Source: a bacterium
GTDB taxonomy: Bacteria; Hydrothermota; UBA3073; JACQXS01
Assembly (NCBI GenBank): GCA_030592575.1
Contig: JAUVIV010000005.1
Coordinates: forward strand, 1 to 48,441
Length of the DNA: 48,441 nucleotides
Reading direction: 5' to 3'
Every line of letters starts with the position of its first letter. Position 1 is the stretch's first letter. The notes below the pieces were generated by a model. That model was not told the origin of the DNA. It ran no database searches and saw only the letters and a program-made list of their open reading frames with translations. A program made the position numbers and the translations under genes. This document shows positions 24,158-33,132 of this stretch, piece after piece.

Positions 24158-24185
24158 ATCTTAATATAAAAATATAGCTTGTCAA
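24158..24185 (-). promoter_or_regulatory. Predicted promoter of the restriction-modification operon
   Basis: On the minus strand TTGACA (24180-24185), a 16-base spacer and TAAGAT (24158-24163), about 64 bases upstream of the nuclease start. Confidence 0.5.
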
Positions 24186-24240
24186 ATTCTTTCTTGTATC
24201 TGACTATATTACTTAATTGGGATGAGGATGTGGCTCGGGT

Positions 24241-24711
24241 TTATTGCCTCAGAGTTGATGCAATACGAATTGGATTTAAGAGTAAATCTAATGCATCATC
24301 AATATTCCGAACCATTAAGTCTGCATTAAGAATCGCATTTTGGGAAGCCCCTTCCTTTTCAATAACAGCTATTCCGATTTTTGCCTCCTTGAGCATTAGA
24401 GCATCATTTGCTCCGTTACCAATAGCAATCGTTTTCTCTTTTCCTATTTTAAGAATAAAATCTCGCTTTTTTTGAGCTTCATTAACAGGAGAAATTTTTA
24501 CAAGTTCAAGAGTAATATCAGAAATCAGTTTCTCCGCAGTTCCATAAATATCAGCGGTAAGCAAATAAATATTCAGATTTTCCGAAAGCTTATTAAGTTT
24601 TGATTTGACTTTATCGGCAATCTTTCCATTCACAGCAATTGTGCCGTTCAGGTCAAAAACCGCATTCTCTAATTCTATTTTTCCTATTCCTGAAATGTTA
24701 AACGATAACAT
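24241..24711 (-). CDS. HAD-superfamily hydrolase, soluble P-type-ATPase-like
   Basis: The 156-residue protein has HAD motifs: I as FDLNGTIAV (second Asp replaced by Asn), II as LLTAD, and IV as IGNGANDALML. There is no cap domain. It resembles the family annotated as soluble P-type ATPase-like or HAD family IC phosphatases, whose substrates are unknown. The Asp-x-Asn variant in motif I recurs in that family but differs from classical HAD phosphatases, so the reaction is uncertain. It lies 28 bases after dprA on the same strand. Confidence 0.75.
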   Translation of the reverse strand: MLSFNISGIGKIELENAVFDLNGTIAVNGKIADKVKSKLNKLSENLNIYLLTADIYGTAEKLISDITLELVKISPVNEAQKKRDFILKIGKEKTIAIGNGANDALMLKEAKIGIAVIEKEGASQNAILNADLMVRNIDDALDLLLNPIRIASTLRQ

Positions 24712-24739
24712 AATATTCCTCTATTTATCCGACAAGCTG

Positions 24740-25813
24740 TTATATACCTCTCACGAAATTTCTTCCGGGAAGTTGTTTCACTATTCCTTTTAGTTCAAGG
24801 GTAAGAAGAGTATTAAGTATTTGGGGGACTTTCAATTCAAGTTTTTCAGCTAATACATCAGCATGCATAGGGTCATAAGAAAGAAGTTCCCATATTTTGT
24901 TTTCTTCTTCGGAAAGGTTAAGATTTCTTTCAACTGTATCAACTGCTTCAATGCCCAAATACTCCATAATGTCTTGAGCTGAAGTTGCTATTCGTGCACC
25001 TTCTGAGATTAAACGATTAACACCCTTACTTGTTTCGGAAGTTATATTTCCCGGTACAGCAAATACTTCCTTGTTTTGTTCAAGAGCCCATTCCACAGTA
25101 GAAAAAATCCCACTTTTTGAAGTTGCTTCTATTACAACAATTGCTTTAGAAAGTCCTGATATTAATCTATTTCTCGTAGGGAAATTTCCCTTCCATGGTT
25201 GTGTTCCAAGAGGAAATTCAGAAACACAAGCTCCGTTTGTACAAATCTCTTCAAACAAATCTCCATTTTCAGGAGGATATATTACATCAATTCCTGAGCC
25301 AAGAACTGCAATCGTTCTTCCACCTGCTCTTAATGTTTCACGATGTGCACAGCTATCAATTCCTCTTGCAAGCCCGGAAACAACAGTAATTCCGAACTTT
25401 GCAAATTCACAAGCAAATTTTTCAGCAATAAGCCGTCCGTATTGACTTGCTCTACGCGCACCAATAATCGCAATTGAGAGAACATCTTGAGGCAATATTT
25501 TTCCTTTTACATAAATAAGAGGGGAAACATCCGGTAATTTTTTTAAGTTTTCAGGATATGAAGGATCTTTAAAATTTATGAGTTGAATTCCAAGCTTTTT
25601 TAAAACTGCAAGTTCCGGCTCAACATTATTTTTTTTAGCACTTCTGATAACCGAAATAAGCTTTTCGCCTACGATTTCAGAAAGTTCATAAGGAGGAGCA
25701 TCAAATACATTTGAAATAGGATTGAATTGCAGAATAAGCTTTTTAAGCTTTGCTTCTCCAATTCCTTTTATACTGGATAACTTAATAAGAGTTTCAATTT
25801 TTTCTCTTATCAT
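24740..25813 (-). CDS. dprA: DNA processing protein DprA
   Basis: DprA binds incoming single-stranded DNA and loads RecA during natural transformation. The 357-residue protein has an N-terminal helix-hairpin-helix region (SSIKGIGEAKLKKL), the Rossmann-like DprA core (IIGARRASQYGR, VVSGLARGIDSCAHRETL, FPTRNRLISGLS, AVPGN, GVNRLISEGA) and a C-terminal winged-helix DML1-like domain. Length and domain order are typical. No other competence gene is nearby. tRNA-Asp lies 19 bases upstream on the same strand. Confidence 0.95.
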   Translation of the reverse strand: MIREKIETLIKLSSIKGIGEAKLKKLILQFNPISNVFDAPPYELSEIVGEKLISVIRSAKKNNVEPELAVLKKLGIQLINFKDPSYPENLKKLPDVSPLIYVKGKILPQDVLSIAIIGARRASQYGRLIAEKFACEFAKFGITVVSGLARGIDSCAHRETLRAGGRTIAVLGSGIDVIYPPENGDLFEEICTNGACVSEFPLGTQPWKGNFPTRNRLISGLSKAIVVIEATSKSGIFSTVEWALEQNKEVFAVPGNITSETSKGVNRLISEGARIATSAQDIMEYLGIEAVDTVERNLNLSEEENKIWELLSYDPMHADVLAEKLELKVPQILNTLLTLELKGIVKQLPGRNFVRGI

Positions 25814-25831
25814 TGATTAGCGGAATAAAAA

Positions 25832-25909
25832 TGGCGGGGTCGACCAGATTTGAACTGGCGATCTTCGGCTTGACAGGCCGACGTGTTAACCAGGCTACAC
25901 CACGACCCC
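25832..25909 (-). tRNA. tRNA-Asp (anticodon GTC), CCA encoded
   Basis: Minus-strand cloverleaf: acceptor GGGGTCG/CGACCCC, anticodon arm TCGGC-CTGTCAA-GCCGA with GTC centred, T-arm GCCAG-TTCAAAT-CTGGT, discriminator G and encoded CCA; 78 bases. Confidence 0.95.
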
Positions 25910-25921
25910 CATTAATAAGAA

Positions 25922-25963
25922 CATAGAAGCGAGAAACAAACATTGACTATCCTCGCTTCTATG
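25922..25963 (-). terminator. Hairpin downstream of groEL
   Basis: A perfect 12-base-pair stem (CATAGAAGCGAG with CTCGCTTCTATG) around an 18-base loop lies between groEL and tRNA-Asp. On the minus strand it is followed by TTCTTATT, a weak T-run. Terminator or processing hairpin. Confidence 0.55.
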
Positions 25964-25979
25964 CTATCATTTTCTTCTT

Positions 25980-27912
<1,933 letters not shown>

Positions 27913-28029
27913 CTCGTCCTCCTTAAATTAAACCTATAAAATAAAACACCTACTCTCCATCTTTATATAAGATGCAATGAGTTACAAAAAGATTCAAAAA
28001 ATGTCAAATTATTTATATATTGTTTTATT

Positions 28030-28103
28030 TGGGCGAAAGAGGGCTCGAACCTCTGGCCTCCTGCTTGTAAGGCAGGCGCTCTCACCATCTGAGCTACTCG
28101 CCC
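28030..28103 (-). tRNA. tRNA-Val (anticodon TAC), CCA not encoded
   Basis: Minus-strand cloverleaf: acceptor GGGCGAG/TTCGCCC, anticodon arm CCTGC-CTTACAA-GCAGG with TAC, T-arm AGAGG-TTCGAGC-CCTCT, discriminator A followed by AAT instead of CCA; 74 bases. Confidence 0.95.
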
Positions 28104-28261
28104 ATTTAAATCATCCAATCATCTAAATTATTCGTTTACTCTGTATAATATTGATTTTTAAACTTGTCAAGAGCAATTTTTGCTGAATTTTTGACATTTT
28201 GGTAGATTGCCTTAAATATTTTAAAAAAATTGAATAAGCAGATAACTTTTTTATTTTATTC

Positions 28262-28289
28262 TTGACAGAGTAAAAATTCAAAATACAAT
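28262..28289 (+). promoter_or_regulatory. Predicted promoter for tpiA
   Basis: TTGACA (28262-28267), a 16-base spacer and TACAAT (28284-28289). The start codon follows only nine bases after the -10 box, so the transcript would be nearly leaderless unless another promoter exists. Confidence 0.6.
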
Positions 28290-28298
28290 GGAGCTAAT

Positions 28299-29048
28299 AT
28301 GAGACGTTATCTTATTGCAGGGAACTGGAAGATGAACAAAACAATCCAGAAAGCATGCGAACTTGTAAATGGATTGGCAACCGAATCAAAGAATATAAAC
28401 GATGTTGATATTGCTGTTTTCCCTCCGTTTACCGCTCTTTACGAGGTTTATAAAATAACAAAAGAAACAAATATCGATTTAGGAGCTCAAAATCTTTGGT
28501 ATGAAACTAAAGGTGCATATACTGGGGAAATCTCACCTGAATTTATTGTCGATGTTGGATGCAAGTATGTGATTGTAGGGCATTCAGAGCGGAGAAAATA
28601 TTTTCAGGAGAAAGATGAGCTTATAAATCGTAAAACAAAATTAGCAATTGAGAAAAATCTTATTCCAATTGTATGTGTGGGAGAAACTCTTGAGCAAAGA
28701 GAAAATGGAGAAACCCGTAAAGTAATTGAATATAAAATAAATGAACTTGAAAACATTGATTTTTCTAAAATAGTTTTAGCTTATGAACCACTATGGGCAA
28801 TTGGAACAGGTAAGACTGCAACTCCCGAAGTTGCGGAAGAAGCCCATAAATTCATAAGGGACTTGGTTCAAACAAAATATGGTTCTGAGGTTGCATCTAA
28901 TATTCGCATTCTGTATGGTGGAAGTGTAAAGCCGGACAATGTAAAGATTCTTATGAATCAACCTGACATAGACGGGGCTCTTGTCGGAGGTGCGTCACTT
29001 GATGTAAACTCATTTATGGGAATAATTAAAGGCAGTATTTCGCTTTAA
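28299..29048 (+). CDS. tpiA: Triosephosphate isomerase
   Basis: TpiA interconverts dihydroxyacetone phosphate and glyceraldehyde 3-phosphate in glycolysis. The 249-residue protein has the full TIM barrel set: IAGNWKMNKT with the catalytic Asn and Lys, VIVGHSERR with the catalytic His, AYEPLWAIGTG with the catalytic Glu and loop 6, and the phosphate-binding ILYGGSVKPDN and DGALVGGASL. secG follows after 11 bases and then rplU, so the three are probably co-transcribed. Confidence 0.98.
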   Translation: MRRYLIAGNWKMNKTIQKACELVNGLATESKNINDVDIAVFPPFTALYEVYKITKETNIDLGAQNLWYETKGAYTGEISPEFIVDVGCKYVIVGHSERRKYFQEKDELINRKTKLAIEKNLIPIVCVGETLEQRENGETRKVIEYKINELENIDFSKIVLAYEPLWAIGTGKTATPEVAEEAHKFIRDLVQTKYGSEVASNIRILYGGSVKPDNVKILMNQPDIDGALVGGASLDVNSFMGIIKGSISL

Positions 29049-29059
29049 CGAGGTATTAA

Positions 29060-29386
29060 ATGTACGGAATTTTACTTGCAATTCATGCAATAGTTTCTAT
29101 TCTTTTGATTCTTATAATATTAATGCAACAAAAAGGTGGAGGAATGGGAGCAGCATTTGGTGGTGGTGGACAATCAGTATTTGGAGGAAGAGGAGCTAAT
29201 CCATTCCTTACAAAGACAACAGTAGTACTTTTTGCAATGTTTATTATAATTTCTTTTAGTATCGCTTTTATGTCAAGAGGTAGAGCAGTTAGAAAGAAAG
29301 AGTCTGCTATAGAAAAAGCAATTAATAAAGGGGATATAACTCCTCCTACTCAATCCTATCCTGCTCAGCCTTATGAAGGAGAATAA
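29060..29386 (+). CDS. secG: Protein translocase subunit SecG
   Basis: The 108-residue protein has the two transmembrane helices of SecG (about residues 3-20 and 55-73), separated by the characteristic glycine-rich QQKGGGMGAAFGGGGQSVFG and GRGANPFLTKTT. It assists the SecYE channel. A charged C-terminal tail is Pro-rich. The tpiA-secG order is common in bacteria. Its stop directly abuts the rplU start. Confidence 0.95.
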   Translation: MYGILLAIHAIVSILLILIILMQQKGGGMGAAFGGGGQSVFGGRGANPFLTKTTVVLFAMFIIISFSIAFMSRGRAVRKKESAIEKAINKGDITPPTQSYPAQPYEGE

Positions 29387-29701
29387 ATGGAAGCAATCGT
29401 AGAAATCGCTGGATTCCAATATACAGTAAAGGAACAGGATAAAGTAAAAGTTCCAAAGCTTAAAGGAGAAAAAGGAGACAAGCTTAAATTCCCGATTTTG
29501 ATGTTAATGGGAGAGAAAAAGACTTCAATAGGAACTCCTTATGTAGAAAAAGCACAGTGTGAAGCAGAAATTCTTGAGTTTGGTAGATACCCGAAGATAA
29601 TCGTATATAAATACAAATCCAAGAAACGTTACCGCAGGAAAAAAGGACATCGTCAGGATTATACCCACCTCCTGATAAATAAGATAACAGAGAAATCATA
29701 A
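29387..29701 (+). CDS. rplU: Large-subunit ribosomal protein bL21
   Basis: The 104-residue protein is bL21: AIVEIAGFQYTVKEQDKVKVPKL at the start, then IGTPYVEKAQCEAEILE, and a basic end with KYKSKKRYRRKKGHRQDYT and HLLINKI. It starts immediately after the secG stop. The usual partner rpmA (bL27) does not follow; an unrelated TPR gene is next, so the common rplU-rpmA pair is broken here. Confidence 0.97.
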   Translation: MEAIVEIAGFQYTVKEQDKVKVPKLKGEKGDKLKFPILMLMGEKKTSIGTPYVEKAQCEAEILEFGRYPKIIVYKYKSKKRYRRKKGHRQDYTHLLINKITEKS

Positions 29702-29780
29702 TTCTCTTTCGAGTTGGAACATCATCACGCATATCCTGTAAAAATGCTGTTGAGAATAAAACCTGATAAATTGTGGTGAT

Positions 29781-30587
29781 ATGAATAAAGTAAACAAATT
29801 TTTAATCTCGCTATTATTAATAGTTATTATTTCCATTCTGGCTTATCCATCTTGGGCACAGGAAAATGATACAGTAATTGCACATCTTCCTTTAAGTTCA
29901 AATGACACAATAAGTACCGCTCTTCCTTCAAGTCCAATAATAAAAAATGAAGTTAGTCAAGTTGATATTTTAGGAGAGTCCCAAAGAAATCTGGATAGGT
30001 CTATAAATATTCTTAACATAGTTGCTACTTCAATGGGAATTCTGGTCGGATTATTCACAGCGATTCTTGTTGTAGGTGGTATTTTTGGATTTTCGGAATT
30101 AAGAAAGTTGAAGGAAATTAGAGAAAAAGCCGAAAAAGATATGAAAGTTATCAAAGATATCAAGAAAAAAGTTGAAGAGGAACCGAAAGGACTTATAAAA
30201 AGAGTGACAGAACTGGAAAGAAGAATGGAAGAATTATTAGAGAAGTCAGATAAATCTCAAATTAAAAAGTCTGCGAGAACCCCTGCTGACTATATGAAGC
30301 TTGGAGAGACAGAATATTCAAAAGGGAATTACGAAACAGCAATAAAACATTATGAAAAGGCAATAAAATCAAAGGATTATGTTTATGCATGGGTTAACAA
30401 ATGTTATGCACTTCGCAAGCTTGGTCGGCATGAGGAAGCGCTTGAATCAATTAATAGGGCACTAAAATTAAAAGCTGATCGTGCTTGGATATGGGATATA
30501 AAAGGTTATATACTTCGCAAGCTTGGTAATCATGAGGAATTACTCAAAGTTCGTAAAAAGGCAGAGGTATTAAGGAGTCAGGAATAA
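29781..30587 (+). CDS. TPR-repeat membrane protein
   Basis: A hydrophobic N-terminal signal or anchor (about residues 6-26, ending SWAQ) is followed by a Ser/Thr-rich linker and a transmembrane helix near residues 78-104 (NIVATSMGILVGLFTAIL). A Lys/Glu coiled coil follows (about 110-155). The C-terminal half has two to three TPR units (ADYMKLGETEYSKGNYETAIKHYEKA, AWVNKCYALRKLGRHEEALES). TPRs usually bind other proteins; the partner is unknown. It lies 79 bases after rplU, just before the palindrome cluster. Confidence 0.8.
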   Translation: MNKVNKFLISLLLIVIISILAYPSWAQENDTVIAHLPLSSNDTISTALPSSPIIKNEVSQVDILGESQRNLDRSINILNIVATSMGILVGLFTAILVVGGIFGFSELRKLKEIREKAEKDMKVIKDIKKKVEEEPKGLIKRVTELERRMEELLEKSDKSQIKKSARTPADYMKLGETEYSKGNYETAIKHYEKAIKSKDYVYAWVNKCYALRKLGRHEEALESINRALKLKADRAWIWDIKGYILRKLGNHEELLKVRKKAEVLRSQE

Positions 30588-30589
30588 CT

Positions 30590-30644
30590 GGGTAGGCAAG
30601 GCTTTAATGCCTTGCCATAATGGGCATAAAAGCCCATTATACCC
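30590..30644. repeat. Three-stem palindromic element A of the cluster
   Basis: Outer GGGTA and TACCC pair and enclose two hairpins: GGCAAGGC/GCCTTGCC and AATGGGC/GCCCATT. It begins three bases after the TPR gene stop. Confidence 0.85.
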
Positions 30645-30681
30645 AAAGAATGCTAAGGAAAGAAATGAATGAGATAGTAAC

Positions 30682-30911
30682 GCCGAGGTTAAAAAAATCC
30701 TTGGCAGATGAAGAGGGGGATACCTCCCCTCGCTACAATGGTTCAGGAAAAGGAATGAATAATTTAAAAGCAGTCTTACTGCTCTTGTGGGCGTCCTCGC
30801 ACGCAAACCTTTGCGAAGACGCAAAGGAGAGCTTTTAATGATGGCTATATACGAAAGTGAAAAAAATACAGATGCCTTTATGTAGTGCCGAGGTCAAAAA
30901 AATCCTCGGCA
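30682..30911. repeat. Palindromic repeats B of the cluster
   Basis: Contains GCCGAGG/CCTTGGC (30682-30705), a GGGGGATACCTCCCC hairpin (30715-30729), a copy of the TCCTCGCACGCAAACC unit near 30794 that also occurs inverted near 21106, and TGCCGAGG/CCTCGGCA (30886-30911). Short open frames here are spurious. Confidence 0.8.
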
Positions 30912-30913
30912 AA

Positions 30914-30977
30914 TGTAGGGGCGAACCTGCGTGTTCGCCCAAATTATCAGGGCAGACACATAGGTCATACTCCTACA
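30914..30977. repeat. Three-stem palindromic element C of the cluster
   Basis: Outer TGTAGG and CCTACA pair; the first inner hairpin is GGGCGAAC/GTTCGCCC. The second inner hairpin (GGGCAGACACATAGGTC onwards) is decayed. It is related to the GTAGGGGC repeat inside selA and to 37863-37890. Confidence 0.8.
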
Positions 30978-31030
30978 AAAACAGGTAGGGACAAGGGTTT
31001 ATCGTGTCCGAATATGGAGTCATAACAGAA

Positions 31031-31085
31031 GGGTAGATTGAGGCTCTCACTTTAACTTGATGAGAGCAAGGGCTCTCATCTACCC
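31031..31085. repeat. Three-stem palindromic element D, just before acpS
   Basis: Outer GGGTAGAT and ATCTACCC enclose GCTCTC/GAGAGC. It ends 13 bases before the acpS ATG and forms its leader. Confidence 0.75.
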
Positions 31086-31098
31086 AATACGAAAAAAA

Positions 31099-31434
31099 AT
31101 GGGAATAGGAATTGATATTTTAGAAATTAACAGAATTGACAAGATGGTTGAGCAATGGGGAGAAAGGTTTTTAACCCGTGTATTCACTGATGGAGAGTTG
31201 AAAGAATGGAATATACGTGGAAAAAGAATATCTTTTCTTGCCGGAAGATTTGCCACAAAAGAAGCTTTCGTAAAAGCAACTTCTTCTAAGGTATCCGGCT
31301 GGAAAGATATAGAAGTACTTGGTGTTCCTTTTGAATCTCCAACCATTAGATTTCAAGGAAAGAATATGAAAGAAGCTCAATTATCAATTTCGCATACCGA
31401 CCAACTTGCAGTTGCGGTTGTTATAACTCAATGA
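31099..31434 (+). CDS. acpS: Holo-[acyl-carrier-protein] synthase
   Basis: AcpS transfers phosphopantetheine from CoA to acyl carrier protein. The 111-residue product has GIGIDILEINRI with the metal-binding Asp at residue 6, RVFTDGEL, the FLAGRFATKEAFVKA helix with the conserved Glu, and LSISHTDQLAVAVV near the end. I chose ATG 31099, since earlier in-frame starts would translate the adjacent palindrome. No ribosome site stands out. Confidence 0.94.
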   Translation: MGIGIDILEINRIDKMVEQWGERFLTRVFTDGELKEWNIRGKRISFLAGRFATKEAFVKATSSKVSGWKDIEVLGVPFESPTIRFQGKNMKEAQLSISHTDQLAVAVVITQ

Positions 31435-31503
31435 AAATTAAAACAACATACAGATTTATATGCAGAGATATTATTGCAAGCAACAAGAACGTAATAATCT
31501 ATG

Positions 31504-31537
31504 GAGATTGCTTCATCGCTTTGCTTCTCGCAATGAC
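31504..31537. repeat. Single palindromic arm, GAGATTGC...GCAATGAC type
   Basis: 34 bases starting GAGATTGC and ending GCAATGAC. It shares the termini GAGAT and ATGAC with the elements inside miaB and beside the GIY-YIG gene. Confidence 0.85.
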
Positions 31538-31566
31538 ATTTGTGTTAGTAGAATGTTTTTTACATT

Positions 31567-32061
31567 ATGAATATTTTTAAAAAACTTGCGGCTCTGAGTT
31601 ACAGGAAAGATATTCTTCCGCTTCAGGTATTGAAAGAGCCGAAAAAGATATTTGTTTTTCTTCCTCTTGAACCGTATAAGCCATTATCATTTATCTCGGC
31701 AATTGAGCTTTTAAGAAAAAATTTTAAATCTACAGAAATCATAGGTATTGTTAAAATTGAATACAAACCATTATTTGAAGAAAAGAACTTATTTGACAAA
31801 ATTGTATCTTATGAGTCAACTCCCTTTTTCTTCTCTCGTCAATTTTTCAGACTAAGAAGTACACTAAGAAATATATCAGCTTCTATGTCACTTGATTTTA
31901 ATGTAGAAAGTGATTTACTTAGCTGGATTGGAGGAGCTTCGTTAAGAATAGGATCTCAAACTTCTCCTTTTATAAATTATAAGGTAAAGTTAAAGTCATC
32001 GTCTAATAATCAATCACAAGACGCTATTAAACTTGTTCGTGCAATATGTATAGGTCTCTAA
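31567..32061 (+). CDS. Half-length glycosyltransferase family 9-like protein
   Basis: The 164-residue protein resembles the N-terminal Rossmann domain of heptosyltransferase-like GT9 enzymes: KKIFVFLPLEPYKPLSFISAIELLRKNF, then TEIIGIVKIEYKPLFEE and a SLDFNVESDLLSWIGGASLRIG segment. The C-terminal donor-binding domain is missing, so it is unlikely to be an active glycosyltransferase; it may be a repurposed or truncated domain. Its last 16 bases overlap the start of the PorY-like kinase gene, which argues that it is expressed and translationally coupled. Confidence 0.55.
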   Translation: MNIFKKLAALSYRKDILPLQVLKEPKKIFVFLPLEPYKPLSFISAIELLRKNFKSTEIIGIVKIEYKPLFEEKNLFDKIVSYESTPFFFSRQFFRLRSTLRNISASMSLDFNVESDLLSWIGGASLRIGSQTSPFINYKVKLKSSSNNQSQDAIKLVRAICIGL

Positions 32062-33119
32062 AAAATTATTTGATTTTTGCCGGCTTAGGAATTATTATTG
32101 TCTTTTTAATCTATTCCCAATATATGGTTAAAGAGATTGACCGCGAAACAGCCACCATAACCAAAATATATGGAAAATTTTGTGCCAGTGCTACTGAAGA
32201 TGAGACTTCTGTTATATTTGATGAAATTATTACGAAAATAAATTTCCCGGTTATAGTTACCTCACCTACAGGAGAAATAATTAGCTCAAGAAATGTAGAT
32301 TCTCCAAGTCTTAAGTTCGTACAAAAACTTGATAATGAACACGAGTCGGTTAAAATTGAATATAACAATAAACTGCTTGCACAGGTTCATTATGGGGATT
32401 CTATGACAAGAAAACTTTTAAAGTTTGCTCCCATTGCTGAAATTTCTTTCGGAGCATTACTACTTATAATTGGAATAATATGGCTCTACACTTTAAAAAA
32501 GAGCGAAGAAAATGCTCTCTTTGCTGGAATAGCAAGAGAAACTGCACATCAACTCGGAACACCAATTTCTTCACTTATGGGTTGGGGAGAATTTATAAAA
32601 GACAAAGAGCTTAAATCCTCTTTTCAGGAGGATCTTAATCGTCTCTCTGCAATTGCAACACGGTTTCATAAAATTGGTTCTCCTCCTGAATTTCATCTTC
32701 AATCTATAGACAATGTGCTAAAATCAACCGTAACCTATGTAAAAGAGAGAATCTCAAAAAAGATAAAAATCATAGAAGATTACTCAGAGCATTCACAAGT
32801 AAGCATAGATCCTGAACTCTTTTCGTGGGCTATTGAAAACCTAATTAAAAATTCAGTAGATGCAGGAAGTACCGAAATTAAAATCTCAACCAAGGAGAAC
32901 AAACAACTTGAAATAATAGTAAAAGATAATGGAAAAGGAATTCCTAAACATTTTACGAGAAGAATTTTCTCACCCGGTTATACTACCAAAGAATATGGGT
33001 GGGGTATTGGACTTTCTCTTGTAAGGAGAATTATATTGATGCATCATGGGAAAATATTTTACAAACCAAATAAGACAGAGATTGGTTCAAGCTTTATAAT
33101 TTCTCTGCCACTAAAATAA
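32046..33119 (+). CDS. porY: PorY-like sensor histidine kinase
   Basis: The 357-residue kinase has two transmembrane helices (about residues 7-24 and 133-150) around a small extracytoplasmic domain. A HisKA segment ARETAHQLGTPISSLMGW carries the phospho-accepting His168. A HATPase domain follows, with N-box ENLIKNSVDAG, G1 VKDNGKGIP and G2 GWGIGLSLV. The ETAHQLGTP wording and lack of HAMP match PorY-type kinases of Bacteroidota, which act on PorX and type IX secretion. It is followed after 13 bases by a PorX-like regulator, supporting a cognate pair. The PorY name is inferred from motif wording and the neighbour. Confidence 0.8.
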   Translation: MYRSLKNYLIFAGLGIIIVFLIYSQYMVKEIDRETATITKIYGKFCASATEDETSVIFDEIITKINFPVIVTSPTGEIISSRNVDSPSLKFVQKLDNEHESVKIEYNNKLLAQVHYGDSMTRKLLKFAPIAEISFGALLLIIGIIWLYTLKKSEENALFAGIARETAHQLGTPISSLMGWGEFIKDKELKSSFQEDLNRLSAIATRFHKIGSPPEFHLQSIDNVLKSTVTYVKERISKKIKIIEDYSEHSQVSIDPELFSWAIENLIKNSVDAGSTEIKISTKENKQLEIIVKDNGKGIPKHFTRRIFSPGYTTKEYGWGIGLSLVRRIILMHHGKIFYKPNKTEIGSSFIISLPLK

Positions 33120-33132
33120 ATTTAAAAAACTT

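Noticed and set aside
27913-28029. A CIRCE heat-shock operator upstream of groES.
   Set aside because: No TTAGCACTC inverted repeat is found; only a possible TTGACA box.
29702-29780. A search for rpmA or a small gene between rplU and the TPR gene.
   Set aside because: The gap is 79 bases and contains no bL27-like coding sequence.
30620-30838. A 72-codon open frame between the TPR gene and acpS.
   Set aside because: It runs through palindromic repeats and has no ribosome site or recognisable domain.
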